Shown: positions 17,542 through 27,179 of the stretch, one piece after another
Numbering within the stretch: the stretch's first letter is position 1
Layout: each line of letters opens with the position of its first letter
NCBI RefSeq assembly: GCF_016056305.1
Contig: NZ_JAECZC010000004.1
Location: 54,515 to 118,514, forward strand
Source of the DNA: Amazonocrinis nigriterrae CENA67
GTDB taxonomy: Bacteria; Cyanobacteriota; Cyanobacteriia; Cyanobacteriales; Nostocaceae
Length of the DNA stretch: 64,000 nt
Direction of reading: 5' to 3'
Translations under genes and position numbers: made by a program
Notes under the pieces: model-generated
Database searches by the model: none
Seen by the model: the letters and a program-made list of their open reading frames with translations, nothing else
What the model was told of the DNA's origin: nothing

Positions 17542-19776
17542 ATGTCCCATCCACTCTACGTCGCCTTCATCTGGCATCAACATCAGCCGCTGTACAAATC
17601 TCCTGACAGCGGCGTTTCGCTTTCTTCTAGCCAGCATTACCGCCTGCCTTGGGTGCGATTGCATGGCACTAAGGATTATTTGGATTTAATATTAATTCTG
17701 GAACGGTATCCCAAGTTACACCAAACGGTGAATTTGGTACCGTCCTTGATATTGCAAATAGAAGATTATATTGCTGGTACTGCTTTTGACCCTTATCTTA
17801 CAGCTAGTTTGACACCCGTTGAACAATTAACTCAACAACAACGGGAATTTATTATCCAACACTTTTTTGATGCTAATCACCACACCTTGATTGATCCTCA
17901 TCCCCGCTATGCCGAGTTGTATCAGCAAAGGCAGGAAAAAGGGCAATCTTGGTGTTTAGCAAATTGGCAATTGTCAGATTACAGTGATTTACTGGCTTGG
18001 CACAATCTGGCGTGGATCGACCCTCTATTTTGGGATGACCCAGAAATTGGTGCTTGGATAAAACAGGGTCGAAATTTTACTTTAAGCGATCGCCAGCGGA
18101 TTTATTCTAAACAGCGCCAAATCCTCAGCCGCATCATCCCCCAACACCGCAAAATGCAAGCAGCAGGGCAGTTGGAAGTTACAACCACTCCCTATACCCA
18201 CCCGATTTTGCCTTTGCTAGCTGATACTAACTCTGGTCGGGTAGCTGTGCCGAATATGACGTTACCTAAGTACCGATTCCAGTGGGCAGAAGACATTCCC
18301 CGCCACTTGCGGAAAGCTTGGGATTTATATATAGACCGCTTTGGGCAAGAGCCGCGGGGAATGTGGCCTTCAGAACAGTCAGTCAGCCCTGAGATATTAC
18401 CGTATATTATTAAACAAGGATTTAAATGGATTTGCTCAGATGAAGCCGTCTTGGGGTGGACGCTAAAACACTTCTTCCACCGGGATGGGGCGGGAAACGT
18501 CCAAGAGCCAGAATTACTATATCGACCGTACCGCCTGGAAACACCAGCGGGTGATTTGGCAATTGTATTTCGTGACCACAGATTATCTGATTTGATTGGC
18601 TTTACCTATGGGTCAATGCCGCCAAAACAGGCAGCAGCAGACTTAGTAGGACACCTGCAAGCGATCGCGAAAATGCAAAGAGAACGCCAAAGTGAACAAC
18701 CTTGGTTAGTTACCATCGCTTTAGATGGCGAGAATTGCTGGGAATTTTATCCCCAAGACGGCAAACCTTTCCTAGAAGCTTTGTATCAAAGCTTAAGCAA
18801 CGAACCCCACCTAGAACTCGTCACCGTCTCCGAATTTCTTGAAAAATTTCCAGCCACAGCCACCATCCCCGGAGGACAACTGCACAGCGGGTCTTGGGTG
18901 GATGGTAGCTTCACTACCTGGATTGGCGACCCTGCCAAAAATCGTGCTTGGGACTACCTGACACAAGCTAGGATCACCCTGGCAAATCATCCTGAAGCCA
19001 CGGAAGAAAACAACCCAGCTGCTTGGGAAGCTTTATACGCCGCAGAAGGTTCCGACTGGTTCTGGTGGTTTGGTGAAGGTCATTCCTCAAATCAAGATGC
19101 CATCTTTGATCAGTTATTTCGGGAACATCTGTTTGGCATTTACAAAGCTTTAAATGAACCTATACCATCCTATCTCAGGCAAGAAGTGGAGGTTCACGAA
19201 GCACGAGCCGACCATACACCCCAAGGATTTATTCATCCTGTGATTGATGGTAAAGGTGATGAGCAAGATTGGGACAAAGCCGGACGCCTAGAAATTGGCG
19301 GGGCGCGGGGGACGATGCACAACAGCAGTGTCATCCAGCGACTTTGGTATGGGGTAGACCACCTCAATTTCTATTTGCGAGTGGATTTTAAAAGCGGCGT
19401 TGCGCCAGGAAAAGATTTGCCCCCAGAGTTAAATTTGCTGTGGTTTTATCCCAATAAAACAATGCACAACAGCCCAGTTCCACTAGCAGATGTGCCCGAT
19501 ACAGCGCCAGTTAATTATTTATTCCACCATCATCTGGAGATTAATTTGCTGACACAATCGTTGCAATTTCGAGAAGCTGGCGACAGTTATCAATGGCATT
19601 CACGTTTTAGCCGCGCTCAAGTAGCTTTAAACAGTTGTTTGGAAATAGCGGTGCCGTGGGCAGATTTGCAAGTTCCACCAGATTATCCCCTACGTTTAAT
19701 TTTGATTCTCTCTGATGAAGGGCGTTTTCGCAACTATTTGCCGGAAAACACTTTGATTCCCATAGAAGTACCTTAG
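17542..19776 (+). CDS. Glycoside hydrolase family 57
   Basis: Retaining alpha-glucan-active enzyme of family GH57 (alpha-amylase, amylopullulanase or branching-like). The 744 residues begin with FIWHQHQPLYK, the conserved strand-1 HQP motif. The predicted nucleophile is Glu278 in GMWPSEQSVS, and the acid/base is Asp395 in IALDGENCWEFYPQDG. After the catalytic and helical domains, a C-terminal region from about residue 560 (FIHPVIDGKGDEQDWDKAG onwards) looks like a CBM9/DOMON-type beta-sandwich. No signal peptide is seen, so it probably acts on intracellular glycogen. The GT4 at 9883 is not adjacent. Exact specificity is unknown. Confidence 0.9.
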   Translation: MSHPLYVAFIWHQHQPLYKSPDSGVSLSSSQHYRLPWVRLHGTKDYLDLILILERYPKLHQTVNLVPSLILQIEDYIAGTAFDPYLTASLTPVEQLTQQQREFIIQHFFDANHHTLIDPHPRYAELYQQRQEKGQSWCLANWQLSDYSDLLAWHNLAWIDPLFWDDPEIGAWIKQGRNFTLSDRQRIYSKQRQILSRIIPQHRKMQAAGQLEVTTTPYTHPILPLLADTNSGRVAVPNMTLPKYRFQWAEDIPRHLRKAWDLYIDRFGQEPRGMWPSEQSVSPEILPYIIKQGFKWICSDEAVLGWTLKHFFHRDGAGNVQEPELLYRPYRLETPAGDLAIVFRDHRLSDLIGFTYGSMPPKQAAADLVGHLQAIAKMQRERQSEQPWLVTIALDGENCWEFYPQDGKPFLEALYQSLSNEPHLELVTVSEFLEKFPATATIPGGQLHSGSWVDGSFTTWIGDPAKNRAWDYLTQARITLANHPEATEENNPAAWEALYAAEGSDWFWWFGEGHSSNQDAIFDQLFREHLFGIYKALNEPIPSYLRQEVEVHEARADHTPQGFIHPVIDGKGDEQDWDKAGRLEIGGARGTMHNSSVIQRLWYGVDHLNFYLRVDFKSGVAPGKDLPPELNLLWFYPNKTMHNSPVPLADVPDTAPVNYLFHHHLEINLLTQSLQFREAGDSYQWHSRFSRAQVALNSCLEIAVPWADLQVPPDYPLRLILILSDEGRFRNYLPENTLIPIEVP

Positions 19777-19798
19777 ATAACTGATGACTGATGAACGC

Positions 19799-19992
19799 CA
19801 GTCGCCTCAAGTCGGGAAACCATGCGCGGCAGTTGCTCATGGGGGACTCGGGGCCCCCACGACCGAAAGGGAGTGGGGATTGGGGGAGAACCCCCAAGAC
19901 CGCACTGCCGACGCTCGTTCGCGTAGCGTCTCCGACAGGAGAAGACTCGCTAACGCTGCGCTAACGCTAACACCACGGCGCTGGCTCCTGAT
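19799..19992. repeat. GC-rich dispersed repeat, copy A
   Basis: Contains a 43-nt block (19835-19877) that is also present, apparently unchanged, at 24455-24497, followed by short GGGGG/CCCCC hairpins and cgctaacgct-type short repeats. Base composition is clearly higher in GC than the surroundings. Short ORFs within it are not real genes. The rest of 19777-20283 is AT-rich spacer and holds the promoter region of the kinase gene. Confidence 0.75.
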
Positions 19993-20283
19993 GACTGATG
20001 ACAGATAACAGTTATCAGTCATCAGTCAACACATCTTTGAATGCAACTTGGTATTACGCAAAACTACGCGCTCTGTAGGGGCAATTTATAAATGTTTTCT
20101 AAGTAAAAATACGTTTATAGCAGGTGTTCATGTAAAATTTGATGTAATTAGTTTCAGACTTTATACTTCGTCCTTGAGCTTTTCTTTGCAAAGGTCAGGA
20201 TTTGGCAAAATGCAGTAATCCTACTGGCGTTGGAGAATATTTATTGTTAAATTGAGGACAATATATAGTGCTGCGCTTGACTG

Positions 20284-21333
20284 ATGAATGGCTTTCCTAA
20301 AAAAATCACTAATTTACGCGAGTACAATTTAGAACACAATCAACTGGCACAAATGTGTGGTTCCAAGCAGCTATTTCGCGATCGCTATCAAATATTGCGA
20401 ATTTTAGGCAGAGGTGGTTTTGGCATCACTTTTTTAGCGAGAAATGCTGTATTACCCGGAAATCCCCTGTGTGTCATTAAACAGCTTTCTCCCAAGGTGA
20501 CTAATCCCAAAACTTGGCCAAGTATATGCCAGCGTTTTGAGAAAGAAGCAAAAACTTTGGCTCAACTCGGTAGCCATTCCCAAATTCCCCTGCTGCTAGA
20601 CTACTTTCAAGGCAATGGAGAATTTTATTTAGTTCAAGAATACATCAAGGGTAATACTTTATCCCAAGAAGTCAGGCAAAACGGCCCCAAGAGTGAAGCT
20701 GCTGTTAAACAGTTTTTGCAGGAATTACTGCCAATTTTGCAGTATATTCATCAAAATCATGTGATTCATCGGGATATTAAACCCCAAAATCTATTGCGGT
20801 GTCAAGATGACGGACGGTTAGTGCTGATAGATTTTGGTGCAGTGAAAGAGAAATTAGCTGACGCTTGTGAAAACTCACTGAGTAAACCTACAACTACCAA
20901 CTTTGTAGGAACAATCGGCTTTGCACCTCCAGAACAGATTTCTCTACGTCCAGTTTATGCCAGTGATATTTATGCTGTGGGGGTGACTTGTCTTTATCTG
21001 CTGACTGGTAAAGCACCTTCAGAATTTGCACATGATCATTACACCGGTGAAATATGTTGGCACAAACAGGTAGATGTCAGCGATAGTTTTGCTCGAATTT
21101 TGGCAAAAATGCTGAAAATCTCTTTAAAAGAACGCTTTCATACCGTTGAGGATGTGATTAAAGCTTTGGGTACTCCAAACTATTCACCATCTTTGAGTAA
21201 CTGTTTAGCTACCCAACCACTGACGAGTAATTCTCTTTCCAAAGCAGAAACTCCTCAGACATATATGCCACCCTTAGCAAGAACAGCGATCGCTATTCGC
21301 GCACGCAAAGCCAAACTCCAAGACAATAAGTAG
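20284..21333 (+). CDS. Serine/threonine protein kinase (Hanks type)
   Basis: A 349-residue soluble kinase. Gly-loop GRGGFGITF, ATP-lysine in CVIKQLSP, catalytic loop VIHRDIKPQN, DFG in LIDFGAVKE and the GTIGFAPPEQ segment (APE-like) are all present. After the kinase domain (about residue 37-295), a short Ser/Thr/Pro-rich tail ends with a basic stretch; there is no membrane helix, WD40 or pentapeptide module. The ATG at 20284 is the first in frame. It is followed by a GC-rich hairpin repeat and then by a second, WD40-containing kinase on the same strand. Confidence 0.92.
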   Translation: MNGFPKKITNLREYNLEHNQLAQMCGSKQLFRDRYQILRILGRGGFGITFLARNAVLPGNPLCVIKQLSPKVTNPKTWPSICQRFEKEAKTLAQLGSHSQIPLLLDYFQGNGEFYLVQEYIKGNTLSQEVRQNGPKSEAAVKQFLQELLPILQYIHQNHVIHRDIKPQNLLRCQDDGRLVLIDFGAVKEKLADACENSLSKPTTTNFVGTIGFAPPEQISLRPVYASDIYAVGVTCLYLLTGKAPSEFAHDHYTGEICWHKQVDVSDSFARILAKMLKISLKERFHTVEDVIKALGTPNYSPSLSNCLATQPLTSNSLSKAETPQTYMPPLARTAIAIRARKAKLQDNK

Positions 21334-21394
21334 CACATCATCAACTGCCTACACTAGCACCAATGAAAACCTTTGTGCCTTGGTGTCTTTTGTG

Positions 21395-21590
21395 AGGCAG
21401 CCCCCGTCTTGGTTCGGCAGTTGCTCCACTTGGGGAAACCCCAAGTGGAGCAACTGCCGAACCCGTAAGGGCGCCCTGCGTCGTTAGCGCAGCTAAGCTG
21501 TGTCTTCTCCCAAAGGGAGACGCCAAAGGCGAACGAGCGTCTGGGGGACTGCCGAACCCGTTCGCTCGAAGAGCGTTCCCGAAGGGTAGG
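21395..21590. repeat. GC-rich dispersed repeat with a 25-bp perfect hairpin, copy B
   Basis: Positions 21411-21435 and 21439-21463 are perfect inverted complements (25 bp) with an aaa loop. The surrounding sequence has the same cgaacgagcgtct/ttcgctcg-type short repeats as the elements at 19799 and 24376. It lies directly downstream of the first kinase gene, whose transcript it could terminate or protect. The remaining spacer to 22086 is AT-rich with no gene recognised. Confidence 0.8.
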
Positions 21591-22086
21591 GTGGTTCAAT
21601 ATTTTTTACCACTAAGACACAAAGACACAAAGTAAGTATTTTAAGTCACTATTTAAATAATATTATTAATTAGGAAATAACATTTTTTACTGGTGAAGAT
21701 GTATTTTTTTATTCTTGACAAAACAAGAAAATCTACCCGAATTTAAAAAATTAAAAGACAGTTAATTTAAAATAATATATAATCAATGAAATAAGTCGTT
21801 TCAAAGCTCTCGTAGTTTTCTGGATTCAGGAAAACTGACTAGGGACTGACAAATAAAAAATATCTCATAATAATTGTTCGTTGCTGGTAGTCAACAATCA
21901 ATAAGTTCAAATGAGATAATTTTTTTGTTATGGTCACTCTAGCATTTACCAGCATTGATTCTATAAGTAACTCCCCAATTTTCAACACCAGTGCTTTCTA
22001 CCAACATCAAGCGAGAGCTAATTATATCAGGGAAAATGTTGGGGTAAACTTAGCATATTTTGTCGTGCAGTCGCGTCTGTCAGATT

Positions 22087-24162
22087 ATGATCTGCTGCTT
22101 AAATCCCGATTGCCCAAATCCCCTAAATCCCAATGGAAAGAAGTTGTGCCAAACTTGTAGCACCCCCTTGGTGCAACTGTTGAGAAATCGCTTCCGCGTC
22201 ATTCAAGTGCTTTCTGATGAGGGGGGATTTGGCAGAACTTATCTATCAGAAGATACAGATAAACTCAATGAACGTTGTGTCATCAAACAACTAGCGCCGA
22301 AATTCCAAGGAACTTGGTCACAGAAGAAAGCGATGGATTTGTTTGCTGAAGAAGCAAAGCGACTGCAAGAACTCGGAGAACATCCACAAATACCAACTCT
22401 GTTAGCTTATTTTCGGCAAGACAACTGTTTGTATTTAGTGCAACAGTTTATTAATGGGGAAAACTTGTTAAAAGAGTTACAGCAACGCAAAGCTTATAGA
22501 CCTGGAGAAATTCAAGCAATTTTGCTCGATTTACTACCTGTGCTTCAGTTTATTCACGATCGCGGAGTGATTCACCGAGACATTAAACCAGAAAATATTA
22601 TCCGCAATCGCAAAGATGGACGATTAAGTTTGATAGATTTTGGTTCCTCTAAGCAGTTAACTGCAAAAGTACAGAAGAAAATTGGCACATCCATTGGTTC
22701 ACATGGCTATTCACCCCTCGAACAAATTAGAGATGGTAAGGCTTGTCCAGCAAGTGATTTGTTCGCTTTGGGCGCGACTTGCTTTCACCTATTAACTGGA
22801 ACTTCCCCGTTTCAATTGTGGATGGAATATGGCTACGGTTGGGTGAATAATTGGCGGGAATATTTGCGGAGTCCATTGAATCCTGAATTGGATTTGATTC
22901 TCGATAAACTGTTACAAAAAGATATTCAGCAACGCTATCAATCAGCCGATGAAGTGATTGCACAATTGACTCCAAAACAACCACTCGCCCTACCACCCGC
23001 TGGTCAATCTTCTGGAAAACTACCAGTCACTCAGACACCATTATTACCAGCTAAATCTGCACTATTGAGAAATATAGTCTTGGTAAGTGCTGTCTTACTG
23101 TTGTTTGGATTCGGCGGATCTTGGTATCAGCAATATCGCCGTGTACAGACGATTTTATTGTCTAGGCTGAATCAATATCACAATAATTCAGACAAGAGTG
23201 AAGCATTGGTTCAGCCGCAAAATATGACCTTAAATAATACCATTGCCTTAGCTAACACTATTCAAGGTCATGAAAAATCGGTTGTATCCATCGCTATCAG
23301 CCCAGATGGTACTACCATTGCTAGCAGTGGCGATCGCGACCCCTTAGAGAAGCCACCCCAAGAAGGTCTACGCACAATCAAATTGTGGAATGCAGCCACA
23401 GGAGAGGAAATCCGCACACTGGAGGGACATTCTCAAAAGGTAAATGTCGTAGCTATCACCCCCGATGGTACAACTTTGGTAAGCGGCAGCGATGACAAAA
23501 CTATCAAACTGTGGAATCTGGCAACAGCAAAGGAAATCCGCACGCTGGAGGGGCATTCTGACTCAATTCAAGCGCTAGCCATCAGCCCAGATGGTAAAAC
23601 TCTGGTAAGTGGTAGTGATGACAACACTATTAAAGTGTGGAATTTAGCAACAGGACGGTTAATGCGGACATTGATAGGGCACACATTTTGGGTACGGTCA
23701 GTTGCCATTAGCCCTGATGGTCGTACCCTGGCTAGCGGCAGTTTTGACAAGACGATTAAAATTTGGGACTTAGCCAAGGGAAAAGCAATCCGTACATTTA
23801 GCGGGAACGCCAACACTATCACATCCATTGCTTTTAGTCCCGATGGTATGATTCTTGCCAGTGCTAGCCGTGATCGCACCATCAAACTCTGGAATTTAGC
23901 AACAGGAGAGGAAATTCGCACACTTGTAGGTCACGCCAACACCGTCACATCCATAGCCTTTAGTCCAAATGGTAAGACCCTCGCCACTGCTAGCCGCGAT
24001 CGCACTATCAAACTGTGGAATCTCTCTACAGGAGAAGAAATTCGCACACTCGTAGGTCATGCCGATACTGTGACATCTGTTGCTTTCAGTTCCGATGGTA
24101 AGACCCTCGTTAGTGGTAGCGAAGATAATACAATCAAGATTTGGCGTTTGTCTGGTCAATAA
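22087..24162 (+). CDS. Serine/threonine protein kinase with zinc-ribbon-like N-terminus and seven WD40 repeats
   Basis: From the ATG at 22087 the protein begins MICCLNPDCPNPLNPNGKKL, a four-Cys (C-x4-C ... C-x2-C) ribbon often found at the start of cyanobacterial kinases. The kinase domain follows (CVIKQLAPK, VIHRDIKPEN, LIDFGSSKQ). A membrane helix (ALLRNIVLVSAVLLLFGFGG) separates it from seven C-terminal WD40 repeats, each ending in a TIK(L/I/V)W motif; seven form one complete propeller, probably outside the membrane. An upstream in-frame TTG at 22060 would add nine residues before the ribbon and is less likely. The ligand sensed by the propeller is unknown. Confidence 0.9.
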   Translation: MICCLNPDCPNPLNPNGKKLCQTCSTPLVQLLRNRFRVIQVLSDEGGFGRTYLSEDTDKLNERCVIKQLAPKFQGTWSQKKAMDLFAEEAKRLQELGEHPQIPTLLAYFRQDNCLYLVQQFINGENLLKELQQRKAYRPGEIQAILLDLLPVLQFIHDRGVIHRDIKPENIIRNRKDGRLSLIDFGSSKQLTAKVQKKIGTSIGSHGYSPLEQIRDGKACPASDLFALGATCFHLLTGTSPFQLWMEYGYGWVNNWREYLRSPLNPELDLILDKLLQKDIQQRYQSADEVIAQLTPKQPLALPPAGQSSGKLPVTQTPLLPAKSALLRNIVLVSAVLLLFGFGGSWYQQYRRVQTILLSRLNQYHNNSDKSEALVQPQNMTLNNTIALANTIQGHEKSVVSIAISPDGTTIASSGDRDPLEKPPQEGLRTIKLWNAATGEEIRTLEGHSQKVNVVAITPDGTTLVSGSDDKTIKLWNLATAKEIRTLEGHSDSIQALAISPDGKTLVSGSDDNTIKVWNLATGRLMRTLIGHTFWVRSVAISPDGRTLASGSFDKTIKIWDLAKGKAIRTFSGNANTITSIAFSPDGMILASASRDRTIKLWNLATGEEIRTLVGHANTVTSIAFSPNGKTLATASRDRTIKLWNLSTGEEIRTLVGHADTVTSVAFSSDGKTLVSGSEDNTIKIWRLSGQ

Positions 24163-24375
24163 TATTACACAAAGGCAACTCTAGATGTAATTAATTTTCC
24201 TTAATCAGTTTATAGCTATACATAGCGGTTTGCTAAGATTCTTGGCGAACCATCTATACTTTTTGTCTCAAATCCTCAAATAATATCAAGTTCGGCTAAT
24301 TACTTAGGATATAGTCGGTTTGCCTGGTAATAGGTAATAGGTAATAGGTAAAAAAAATACAGTTTACCAATCACC

Positions 24376-24635
24376 AATTCCCCTTCGGGTGACGCTCCTT
24401 CTCCCAAGGGGAGACGCTACGCGAACGTCGCTAACGCTCTTGAGATCGCCAGTCGCTCATGGGGGACTCGGGGCCCCCACGACCGAAAGGGAGTGGGTCT
24501 TGGGGGTTCTCCCCCAAGACCCTTACGGGTACTCTTCGAGAATCCCTTCGGGGAACGGCAGTTACTCCACTTGGGGAGACCCCAAGACCGTACTGCCTCA
24601 CCGCGCTGGCTCACCAATTCCCAATTCCCAATTCC
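24376..24635. repeat. GC-rich dispersed repeat, copy C
   Basis: Shares the 43-nt block (24455-24497) with copy A, and the ctccacttgggg hairpin half with copy B. Flanked by taataggtaataggt tandem units (about 24330-24350) and by cccaattcccaatt units (about 24612-24636). ORFs in it are shadows of the repeat. The remaining spacer up to the DUF4327 gene is AT-rich. Confidence 0.75.
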
Positions 24636-24859
24636 CGACCTCCAAAAGTCTATTTGTTAAATAAATTAGATTTTTTTGAAAAATGCATAAATTTTACTGT
24701 ATTGAGTCTATCTAAAGGCTGAAAAAATAGCTAGCCTAAATAAACTAAAACGTCTTGATTCTTCACAATTTCCTCCAATTTTTTTGATAAGTTTAAGATA
24801 AAGCCAAAACAATAACGCTTTGGCTTTTAATTCCTCGATCAAAAACGAAGGAACGAGAT

Positions 24860-25081
24860 ATGGATACTGCTGTTAAATATGACATTGAAGTTATCAAGGA
24901 CGAAGTACGCCAACTAGTTAAAAAGGGACTTGTGAACCGTCAGCAACCAATTTATACACTCTGTAAATATATTCCCAATCGTGACTGGGTGTGTTTTGAG
25001 CTAGAACTAGAAAAAAACGAATTTTTGCTCAGAGATAGGGTTATTGACCTATTGGGTTGTGAAACCTGGGAAGAAGATTGA
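24860..25081 (+). CDS. DUF4327 family protein
   Basis: A 73-residue protein almost confined to cyanobacteria. It begins MDTAVKYDIEVIKDEVRQLV, has a VNRQQPIYTLCKYIPNRDW segment and ends with an acidic tail; this pattern matches DUF4327. It is probably a small soluble alpha/beta protein; the function is not known. The start ATG is preceded by a possible GGA (gaaggaacgagat). A clear terminator follows. Confidence 0.8.
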   Translation: MDTAVKYDIEVIKDEVRQLVKKGLVNRQQPIYTLCKYIPNRDWVCFELELEKNEFLLRDRVIDLLGCETWEED

Positions 25082-25152
25082 AGCTACCAGTAGAAATTAC
25101 TTTTTCTCAATAGCATCCCATTTAATAAAAATTAAAAATAAAAGCAAAATAT

Positions 25153-25179
25153 AAAACCCTCGAAAAATTCGAGGGTTTT
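25153..25179 (+). terminator. Rho-independent terminator-like hairpin
   Basis: Inverted repeat aaaaccctcga / tcgagggtttt with a 5-nt loop (aaaat), 72 nt after the DUF4327 stop. The downstream arm ends in a TTTT tract. Confidence 0.75.
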
Positions 25180-25856
25180 AAGCAATAACTTGTGAAATTT
25201 GATTTTTTGGCATTTTAGTATCAAATATTTTTAAATACAGCAAATTGCAGGTTTATGTCCTACAGTAACAGCAGTTTGTAAACCAGTTTTTTAGATATTT
25301 AGGATTGATTAAATCGAGTGCTATAGCAATAAGAATATCAATCATTTTTCATGAAATTATTATCATTATTTATAAATGTATTCATTGAGATGCTCAAGCA
25401 TTTTTACCTTTATTGAGTGTCCAAAATAACTTTATTTTTAGTAAATATATTTTGAATGTTGTTTTTATAACGTTAAATAATATACGTATTCAGTGTTTAA
25501 CCTGGTAGGTGTGATATGGAAGGCACTCACAGGCGCGATTGATTAACGCTGTAGCAAAATATGAAAAAAGCACATTTTATGATATTTTTTAAAGCCTTAC
25601 TGTATAACGGTTCTAAAATGTGCAAATTAAGAAATCATGAATTGCTATAAACCTGTTGCATATCAGTTGTAATTGAGCATCAAAAAGGTTATGTTATGCT
25701 ATAAATCATGTCAATCCATACTGTTAGATGGAAAAATAACATAAATATAAAAATAAAAGTATACAAAATATGATTGATATTGCAGTTATTAATTTAAGGT
25801 GATTTTTAGACTAAAAAATAAATAGTTATTGAATTGTAAAATTGCCAAGAGGTTAT
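25180..25856. other. Long AT-rich upstream region of the epimerase operon
   Basis: About 680 nt with no recognisable gene, RNA or repeat. Low GC and short A/T runs suggest a promoter and regulatory region for the following operon, but no specific operator could be named. Confidence 0.5.
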
Positions 25857-27179
25857 ATGAATGGATATCCAAAGGTGATTGTTTTTGGCGCGGGAGGTTT
25901 TCTTGGTGAACATATTATTCAGCAATTGGTAAACAACAATTTTAATGTTTATGCAGCTCTAAGAACTAAGCCTAAATATTCTACAGATAGCTTTAGCCAT
26001 AAAATAACCTATTATGAAGGAGACCTAGAAGACTATCAATATATCCAGAAATGTTTGGAGGGGATGGATGCAATCATCTTTGCAGCAGGATGTAACTGGA
26101 AACCTGGTTTAGCTATTTCAGAATATTTTCGAGGTAATGTTAAAATTACCAAGAAATTTTTTACAGCCCTCGATAATCATCAAGATGTGCGTGTAGTGTA
26201 TACCTCTTCTATGTCTGCTATTGCAGGTAGCAAGACCCCGTTAATCTTTTCTGAAATCTCTGACCGCAGTCATGTTAGTAAAAGTTATTTGAGTCCTTAT
26301 GATTGGGCGAAAATTGAGTGTGAACAAATAGTACTCGACTACGCCAGAAAAAATCATAACATTGTAATACTCAATCCAGGTTTTATGTTGGGGCCGGGGG
26401 CTTTTAGCTGTTCAAAGATTACTACATCAGGCCTGGTTTTGAGGTTCTGTCAGAAGAATTTCCCATTTTATGTAAATGGAGGACATTCATTTTGCGATGT
26501 ACGGGATGTTGCAAAAGCTCATGTTGCAGCACTTACTCGTAGACATAGTGGCCACTATATTGTTGCTGGACATAATCTCAGCATGGCAGAAATTTATCGT
26601 CTCATGGTGATGATAACTAGCTTCAGCAGTCCTAGGCAGTTACCTGTTAGCATAGCCTATTCATTGTCGTTGCTGCTTGATAAATTATCTTGGCTGTTTC
26701 CCAATATATTGAAAACCTCATATCATCCAGATTTTGTTAAATCTTCTTGCCTTTATTATTATGGTGAATCTCAAAAAAGCATCAGTGATCTTGGCTATAA
26801 TATAACTCCAATTGCAACGACTCTTTTAGATACAATTAAATACTTTGACCGCCAAGGTCTGATATCTGAAGATATGCTATTTTTAGAAGCCATGAATAAT
26901 AGTAATATCGAAGCGATCGCTTATCTCCGAGAGATGGCAATGTGTCATGCGTTCTCGGATTTTCTCCTACCAAGAGTTCCTGAAATTTATAAAATTTGTG
27001 AATCTAACTGTTATTTAAATAACCTGTTGCTAGATTTATTATCCAATAGCAGCTTTAACTCCAAAAAAGTTAAATTTCAGTTGAATCAAGCTAACTTTAA
27101 AAAGTACCAGAAAACTCTTAACAAGCTTTTTGAATATATCTATTTTGCGTCAGATGATTTTCTTACAGAAGTATTATGA
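25857..27179 (+). CDS. NAD-dependent epimerase/dehydratase-like (extended SDR) with novel C-terminal part
   Basis: Extended short-chain dehydrogenase/epimerase. From the ATG at 25857 (AAGAGG four bases before) the Rossmann motif is GAGGFLG at residues 11-17 and the catalytic Y-x3-K is Tyr148/Lys152 in SPYDWAKIEC, with TSSMSAI upstream providing the Ser. Relatives include dihydroflavonol-reductase-like and 3-beta-HSD-like enzymes. Residues from about 325 on (EDMLFLEAMNNSNIEAIAYL onwards) form an extra helical domain of about 110 residues that I do not recognise. The stop overlaps the start of the next gene by 4 nt, so both are one translational unit. Confidence 0.8.
   Translation: MNGYPKVIVFGAGGFLGEHIIQQLVNNNFNVYAALRTKPKYSTDSFSHKITYYEGDLEDYQYIQKCLEGMDAIIFAAGCNWKPGLAISEYFRGNVKITKKFFTALDNHQDVRVVYTSSMSAIAGSKTPLIFSEISDRSHVSKSYLSPYDWAKIECEQIVLDYARKNHNIVILNPGFMLGPGAFSCSKITTSGLVLRFCQKNFPFYVNGGHSFCDVRDVAKAHVAALTRRHSGHYIVAGHNLSMAEIYRLMVMITSFSSPRQLPVSIAYSLSLLLDKLSWLFPNILKTSYHPDFVKSSCLYYYGESQKSISDLGYNITPIATTLLDTIKYFDRQGLISEDMLFLEAMNNSNIEAIAYLREMAMCHAFSDFLLPRVPEIYKICESNCYLNNLLLDLLSNSSFNSKKVKFQLNQANFKKYQKTLNKLFEYIYFASDDFLTEVL

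Noticed and set aside
19784-20022. ORFs on both strands in the GC-rich repeat
   Set aside because: Both strands are open because of the repeat composition; the same sequence recurs at 24376-24635.
21930-22160. ORF overlapping the start of the WD40 kinase
   Set aside because: Overlaps the kinase N-terminus in another frame; no coding features.
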